DNA from: Cavenderia fasciculata
Lineage: Eukaryota > Evosea > Eumycetozoa > Acytosteliales > Cavenderiaceae
Assembly (NCBI RefSeq): GCF_000203815.1
Contig: NW_004457729.1
Coordinates: forward strand, 496,674-560,673
Reading direction: 5' to 3'
Length of the DNA: 64,000 nucleotides
Shown: in pieces, positions 57,538-64,000 of the stretch
Numbering within the stretch: the first letter of the stretch is position 1
How the letters are laid out: each line of letters begins with the position of its first letter
Made by a program: the position numbers and the translations under genes
Notes under the pieces: generated by a model
What the model was told of the DNA's origin: nothing
Seen by the model: only the letters and a program-made list of their open reading frames with translations
Databases searched by the model: none

Positions 57538-60500
57538 ATGTCAGATCATCTACAACAACAACAACAATTATTGCACCAACAACTACTCCTTCAAAGACAG
57601 TTGCAACAACAACACCATCAATATAATATACCAAAGATTGTTGGTAACATTGTGAATAGTGTATTGACACCTCAACAACAACAACATCATCTGATACAGC
57701 AGCAGCAGCAACAACAACCAATGATTGCGACAGGACAACCTACAATCAATGTAGGAGGAAACCCTTCTACACCACCTCCACAACAACAAACCACAGCCAC
57801 TGCCACTACCACTGCTGCCACAAACAATGTCAAAGAAAGTGGACGATTTACAGATGCAGAGTCACTGTCTGCATTTCTAAGTGAAGCAATCTCTTGTGGT
57901 GGAATGGTTGATGAATCTATCAACTATCGCTCGATTGCCGACTCGCTGATGTATTTGGGGTTTGATACGATCTCTTCGATCATTGCACCACAAGATTCAA
58001 CCACCTACCAACTATTTCTTTCATTTGGTCTACGTATCGGTCATATCACTAGAATACGTGAGTTTGTCAGTCGCAACTCATCACTCTATCCTCCTATATT
58101 CAATCCACTCTATCCATCTCAACAACCACAACCGCAACAACTCAGTCACCACCATCCAGCATATGGACATCAATCAGTGTTTCTAAATCCACATCATCAA
58201 CACCATTTTTCATCACTATCATACAATCCATTTATGAATCTATTGCCTGTTAATCAGCAACAACAACAGGCAGTATTTCATGCAAGTCCAACCAACTTTT
58301 CTTCAATCATTCCTCAACAACAACATTTTGAACAGTCTCCTCCTCAATTCCAACCACAACCCCAGTCATCAATACCAACTCCACAAATTGAACAACCTAT
58401 TAGTATTACGACCACAACTACAACGACAACTAATAATATTAATACATCACCTCCTACTACGACGACTGTACACCAACCTGAGCAAGCATCAAATTCAAAT
58501 TCAAATGACAATGATAATAATAATAATTATATAAATGATAAAGAAATGGAACAAGAAGAACCAACGATACTACAAGAGGAATCCAATCATAATAATATTA
58601 ATAATACAAATATAATTGAAGAAACAATGACGAAACAACAACCAAATATAGAGGTGACTGGGTATGACGATTTCCAGTCGTCATTTCATTTCATTGTTCC
58701 AACATTTGGTAAGATTATATACATGCATGACATATGACATATGATCATTTAATTATTTATTTAAATATTATATACATATGTAGAAATGGTTGCAACTTTG
58801 AAAAAACAATTGATGGATAGTAATCAAGGACAAGTAAAGGCGACAAGTTCGGCTGATAAACCGACACAACTACCATTCCAAGGAAGAGGTGATATTATAA
58901 AGACCATTAATCAATATGTATTAGATAGATGTGGTAGTAGTAGGACAACCACAACCACAAAGAATAGTGGTATCAAGATGTTTGTAGTGTCTGGAGCAAG
59001 TGGACTTGGAAAGACACGGTTGTTGGAAGAGTATGGTGTCAAGAGTATGGCCAAACTAGCCAAAGAAAAGATTGGACACTCTATAGAGTCATCAGTCAAT
59101 TGTTATATTACCTATTGCAAAGACACACCCCTACAAGATTATGAATTACAACATCCAAACTATTTCCTAGGACTTAGGGTATTATACCATTTCCTATTCT
59201 CAAATACAACAGGTATATCTTTTTCAACTTGGATTGAATCCATTCAATTAAAGAGATGGAGAATCTCTCTTTTTACATCTTTTCAAATCATTCAAAAATT
59301 AAAACAACAACAGACTAATGTCAACGCAAACACCAATACCAACGCTTCACTAAACAATAACAGTAACAACAAATTAGTCATTTATTTTTCTTTTGATGAT
59401 ATTCATACATTTTTCGATCAATATTTTGATCAAAACCAATCACCATTGGTTACAACCTCAGGCAATAATAATAATAATAATAATAATCACGCAAATCAAA
59501 ATGGAATTAATAATGATCATTTTAATCATTATAATAATTTTGATAATAGGAAAATTTTAAAACAAATTTTGGATCAAGTATATTCTACACTTGTGAATCC
59601 ACCAACGGGCATTGTCATCATCCCACTCCTTTCTACAAAGATTGTATCGATCATTCAGAATTTGACGGCTACTTCGTCCAACTTGCAATTCCATCATTTC
59701 ACATTATCACCATTGACACCTGGACAAGTACGTAAACTCGTCGACCGTAGCGACCGGTTGATCGAGCCGTTTGTTGTGCGAAACCCTACTTTTGTGCAGG
59801 TGCTGTGCGAGACGAGCGGATGGCCATCGCTGATTGCGGCACTGGTCGAGTGCTGTTCGAGGTACAATTCCGAGCAGACACCACTGCCCAGTGCACAGGA
59901 CCTTGGCAAGCTCGTGCTTGATCACGTGTTGCCGTACCATGTCCACTGCAAGGTTCAGTATTGGGAACCGATCATTTCGTACGCATTGACCAATGCACAC
60001 GTTGGCAACTGGACGTTGGAGCGACCGTACGCCCAGTCTGCCACATTTGAACAGCTCGAGTACATGGGTATTGTTGGACGACAAGTGTCGTCGTGGATGA
60101 CACAGGAACAGACGTCTGTCATTCTGCCACTACTCTACATGCGAAACTGTATGATGTATCAGGGCAACCCGCATTTCCAGCCTCTCAAGGATCTAGTCAC
60201 CCACATTTGGGCCGACAAGAGACACGTCGGTGTCGGTGTGATGATGGCCACTTATGAAAAGGTAAGAGAATCAATGTTTCTGTATATGGGGTTCAAACAA
60301 GTACCTTTAAATGTTTTCTTTAAAGGTGCAATGATTGATCCCGTATATGCAACGGAAACCAACACCAACAACAACAACAAGAAAAAGGGAGGGATTCATC
60401 CAATACGACAAATCACTTTGGACTTTGACAATGTGCTCAACAAACCAATCGCACTATCTTCACACAAGATACCAGAGGCATTCCTCTTTTCACCAGTCAC

Positions 60501-63135
60501 CGATGAAAAGACAAATCAATTGATTCAATTTCATGCAACTCCAACCATCACCATCAACGATGAAGATTCTCATTCATATTATAGGTTTGTAACTGTTTTT
60601 AATAATAATAATTATATTAAAAATAATAATGACAAAAACAATAATACAAATAATAGTAGTAATAATAATAGTGGTAGTAATAATACGAATAATTGTAGTA
60701 ATAATAATAGTAGTAGTAGTAATAATGGTGGAAATGGAGAAATAATTGAAAAGAAAAAGATATTATTTGGATTTCAATTTAAACAGAATCTAAATTTAGA
60801 GGCAGAAAAGATTAGAAATAATTCTGTATTGGATTCGTGGGAGAAATCTAGTCAAACTCAAAGATGCTATCAAAACTATGAATTTGTGACAGTTTGTATT
60901 CCTTTGGAAGAATGTCCAACTTTGGAACAGGTGGGTGGTCCCCTTGGCAACTTGATAGTGCTGCCACCCAATGCAGATTATTTCGTTCAACCTTTTCGTT
61001 TGGTTTTAAGTTATTATAATCAATTCGTCGAGAGAACATTGGAATTTGATAAGAACAAACATACATTGGCTATTCCACCAACAACAACAACACCAACATC
61101 ATCATCAACAACGACGACAAATACAACAATAGTACCACCACCAGTCCCATCTAAAAAAGTAAAAGCAAAGGAGTCGGCTAATACTCCAGCAACGACAACA
61201 CTACCATCAACTACAACTAATCCACCTCCACCACCATCTGCTCCAGCAACCTCTACAACTACACCTGCACCCACACCCACACCAAAACCTCCTTCGACTC
61301 AAACAGCCCATAAACCAAAAGCCAATTCACAAGACAGTCCATCTCCATCTAAATCAGATCCTACGATGACCAGTACATTAAAATCATCATCTGATCAATT
61401 ATCAAGTACGACTAAAGAATCATTGACCTCAACAAATAATAATAATAATAATAATAAGGAGAATACAAAGGAGAATGCTAGCAAACCAAAAGAACCAGAA
61501 AAAGATACAAAAACAACTTCACAACCAGCAGCAGCAAGTACGACATCCTCACAACCATCCTCGATTGGAACCATGTTATTGCCATTATTGGAGAATTATA
61601 AAACAAAATCATCGTCACCTTTAACTTCTGGTACCAGTAGTAGTAGTACTGCATCACCACCAAGAAAAACAACATCTCCTACTACTCCTACGACTACGAC
61701 GACCACCACCAGTGCGACGACCACCACCACTGCGACTGTGCCTCCCAAACTCAATCTCACTCCAACTACTACTCCTACAAAAACTGCAACTGTCACGACG
61801 GTTCCTACACCCACACCTACTACATCGACACCTAAACCTAAAAAGCAAGGTCTTCTCCCGACTCCTCCTAGTATATCACCACCAAGAACAACGACATCTC
61901 CAACTACAACTACTCCGACGAATGTATCACCACCAAAAACACCACCTTTGAGATCGGAAGAAAGTAAAAAGAATAAGCACCCTCCATCATCGTCGCTGGA
62001 AGATTTACCATCAAACTATTCATTGTCCACTCCACCAGTTAAAATCGAACAACCTTTAAAGAAATTCAAATCATCAAGTGTGACGTCTTCAATATTTGCA
62101 GGAAGTACAATTCATCAACCTATTATAGTAAAAGAGGAAAAAGTATCAGATGAACCGACAACTACAACTGTTGTCAGTTCTAATATATCTCTTCCCAAAC
62201 CTATTATTAACAATTCTTTGAATAGTAGTAGTAGTATAAGTAGTAGTAGTAATAGTAATTGGGACCATCAAAATAGTAATACTCAAGTCATCATTCAATC
62301 ATCAAATCCAACATCAAAACCTAAAACTTTAGAATTGGCAACTCCAGTTGGTAGTAGTAATAGTAGTGGAAATAATAATAATAACAATGGTAATAATGGT
62401 ATACCTGGACAAATTGGAATTAAACCAATACCAATATCAAAACTTCCTCCACTTCCTCCAGCTATATTAGGTGATTATAATCCCAACAACAACAACAACA
62501 ACAACAACAATTTACAACAACTACAATCAAAAGAACCACCACAGAGATTGGAATTATTCACATCATCATATCTAGCAAAGAAAACAAACAATCCAGCATT
62601 AGTAGTAGAAGGTGTTTACTTTGACACAAATCGATCGATTTCTGCCAATTTACCAACATCTCCAACATTGTCATCATCCAAGTATGATTCAAATGAAAGA
62701 GATAGAGATAGAGATAGGGATAGAGATAGAGATAGAGACAGAGATAGAGAAAGAGATAGAGACTCTCGTGAAAAGGATGGTGATAGAGATAGAGATAGAG
62801 ACAGAGAGAGAGATCGTGATAGAGATCGCGATAGAGACAGAGACAGGGACAGAGATAGAGATAGAGAAAGAGATCGTGACAGAGACCGAGATGGTACTAG
62901 TAGTAGTAGCAGAACTTTATCATTTAGATCAAGAGAAAGAGATTTTAATTCTGGATCCAACAACAGTGAAAATGACAGAAGTGGATTTGGAGATAGTAGT
63001 AGTGATCGTAATAATAATAATAGTGGTCGTGATCGTTCACCACCTCGAACACGTCATTATACTAGTAGTAGTAATCCACTCCCAACATCATTTCAAAGGG
63101 ATACTACTCCAAGTAGAAGAGGTGGACGTAGATAA
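57538..63135 (+). CDS. Large P-loop NTPase with SAM-like N-terminus and RD-rich tail
   Basis: Exons 57538-58708 and 58784-63135 encode 1,840 residues. After Gln-rich sequence, residues about 100-180 look like a SAM-like helical domain (LSAFLSEAISCGG, LMYLGFDTISSIIAPQ, LRIGHITRIREFV). Residues about 410-650 form a P-loop ATPase: GRGDIIKTINQYVLD, Walker A VSGASGLGKTRLLEEYG, Walker B VIYFSFDDIH, and LSPLTPGQVRKLVDRSDRL as in STAND-like or Crinkler-type NTPases. A further globular part reaches about residue 1160, broken by Asn runs. About 500 residues of Thr/Pro/Ser-rich linker follow. The tail has many RD/RE dipeptides (about 62695-62890) and ends SPPRTRHYT and RRGGRR. I know no named orthologue; NTPase activity is predicted from the Walker motifs. 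Confidence 0.7.
62695..62892 (+). repeat. Arg-Asp dipeptide-coding hexamer array
   Basis: GATAGA/GACAGA/GATCGT units encode alternating Arg-Asp and Arg-Glu, as in U1-70K and other splicing factors. Codon variation between units shows it is not a pure DNA microsatellite, so the protein pattern seems to be selected. Confidence 0.9.
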
Positions 63136-63253
63136 AAAAATGAAACAAAGACACAAATAATAATTTAATAAATATAAATAATTTATTTTATTATTTCCAA
63201 TTAATATTAATTCTATTTCTATTTCTATTTCCTATATTCCTATATCTTTTATT

Positions 63254-63731
63254 TTATTGACGTAATTTTGCCAATTCATTCTTTAATATTTCAGCATCTT
63301 GTAAAGAATTTTCCAAATCTGAAGACATATTTTCAATGGCAGCAGTCATGTTTTTAAATACAGTGTAGAGGGATTCCAATGAATTAGTATCGAGTTGGAA
63401 GTTTACGTTGTCACGTTGTGCCATATTTCGAATGATCAATTGGTTACTGAGTTCTTCGACACGATTCTTGATCGAGTTGGTCGATGGTTGTGACAATGCC
63501 TCACCAATCATCTTGACACGACGCAATAATTGTTCTTCGGCAGATGTAACCGACTTGGCCTTACCATTGTAACATTCCACCTTGCTCCACACTTCAATAT
63601 ATTTATGTAATAATTCGATATTCTTTTTTCTCATTGTTTCCAATTGTGATTGAATTTGTAAATTTAAATAATTTTGTAATTCTTTAATATGTTTTAATGT
63701 ATCCTATAAAGGTAAAATAAAATAAATAATA

Positions 63732-63786
<55 letters not shown>

Positions 63787-64000
63787 ATATATATATCTCT
63801 CTTTATGAAATATAATAAATAACATACAATAGTTGATTCATGTAATTTATCGATATTCAATTTTTGTACTGTTTTTCTTTTAATTAGATCATCAAATGAT
63901 CGAGCGGCAACTGCAACAAACATGGTTGGATCGGGGTTCTGTGAATTGATATATGTCCATTGTTCATCACTTAAATAGGTTGGTTTAGGTATTTTACTTG
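63254..64000 (-). CDS. nup54: Nup54/Nup57 nucleoporin, C-terminal part
   Basis: Visible exons are 64000-63830 (5' part outside the window) and about 63704-63254. The first gives LSDEQWTYINSQNPDPTMFV and ARSFDDLIKRK, the Nup54 'NPDP' and 'GFxDLxxR' signature. The second gives a long coiled coil (TLKHIKELQNYLNLQIQSQL, EEQLLRRVKMIGEALSQ) and a C-terminal helical region (NMTAAIENMSSDLENSL), matching the Nup54 segment that joins Nup62 and Nup58 in the central channel complex. The FG-repeat N-terminus should lie beyond the window. Confidence 0.83.
63731..63787. repeat. (AAAT)n microsatellite in a nup54 intron
   Basis: About 14 units, followed by a short TA run. It makes a false LFIYLFIYLF frame on the minus strand. 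Confidence 0.92.

Noticed and set aside
1-64000. Retrotransposons, DIRS-like elements, Tdd DNA transposons, tRNA-linked TRE elements and tRNA genes
   Set aside because: I found no reverse transcriptase, integrase, transposase, terminal repeats of element length, or tRNA cloverleaf; a covariance-model search would be needed to exclude small RNAs fully.

Overview
This window looks like nuclear DNA of a dictyostelid social amoeba. Intergenic DNA is very AT-rich, introns are short (about 60-120 nt, GT-AG), and coding sequence carries long Asn, Gln, Ser and Thr runs. Families typical of Dictyostelia are present: FNIP-repeat kinase, F-box/LRR proteins, copine, a helicase-fused RNA-dependent RNA polymerase and a ComC-like surface protein. 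Coding DNA is less AT-biased than I would expect for D. discoideum, so a Cavenderia- or Heterostelium-like species is my guess. I see no tRNA, rRNA, CRISPR array, retroelement or virus-like element.

Layout. 1-2603 (-) is a secreted ComC-like LRR/TIG protein cut by the window edge. 3321-4383 (-) is the tRNA adenosine deaminase subunit ADAT2. 4939-8890 (+) holds a mitochondrial CBS-pair protein, an F-box/LRR protein lying between two copies of the CBS gene's 3' flank, and a Lys-rich protein. 9290-12198 (+) is STRIP/FAM40 of the STRIPAK complex. 12242-15627 (-) holds a two-TM protein and an F-box/LRR gene with frame breaks. 16507-18845 (+) is an ASH-like domain protein, 19217-21316 (-) a T1/BTB-kelch protein, 22309-22800 (-) an orphan ORF, and 22980-26061 (-) a CH-CH-IQ-RhoGEF. 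27191-29742 (+) is a Q/N-rich protein and 29905-31129 (-) a mitochondrial CLYBL-type lyase. 31309-33559 holds two divergent AIG1-type GTPases, followed by an FNIP-repeat protein kinase (33682-37301, -).

The most striking locus is 37493-46980 (-). It is a three-exon gene for a protein of about 3,100 residues that joins a DExH helicase, an RNA-dependent RNA polymerase (catalytic DLDGD) and a Cid12/TUTase-like nucleotidyltransferase, with an Arg/Ser-rich tail and a zinc-binding N-terminal region. In fission yeast these three activities are separate subunits of the RDRC silencing complex (Hrr1, Rdp1, Cid12), so this looks like that complex in one polypeptide.

The right part carries a SAP/F-box protein (47507-49138, +), Nop16, WDR82/Swd2, a divergent actin of actin length, a copine, a TMEM151-like membrane protein, a large P-loop NTPase with an RD tail, and the 3' part of Nup54 at the edge.

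Five genes (F-box/LRR, AIG1, FNIP kinase, RdRP, WDR82) show single-base frame breaks, several in homopolymers, inside otherwise well conserved coding sequence. Because WDR82 is normally essential and otherwise intact, indel errors in the assembly are a likely explanation for at least some. Splice sites below were assigned by eye from GT-AG signals and phase agreement; for most genes the exon lengths add up to whole codons.
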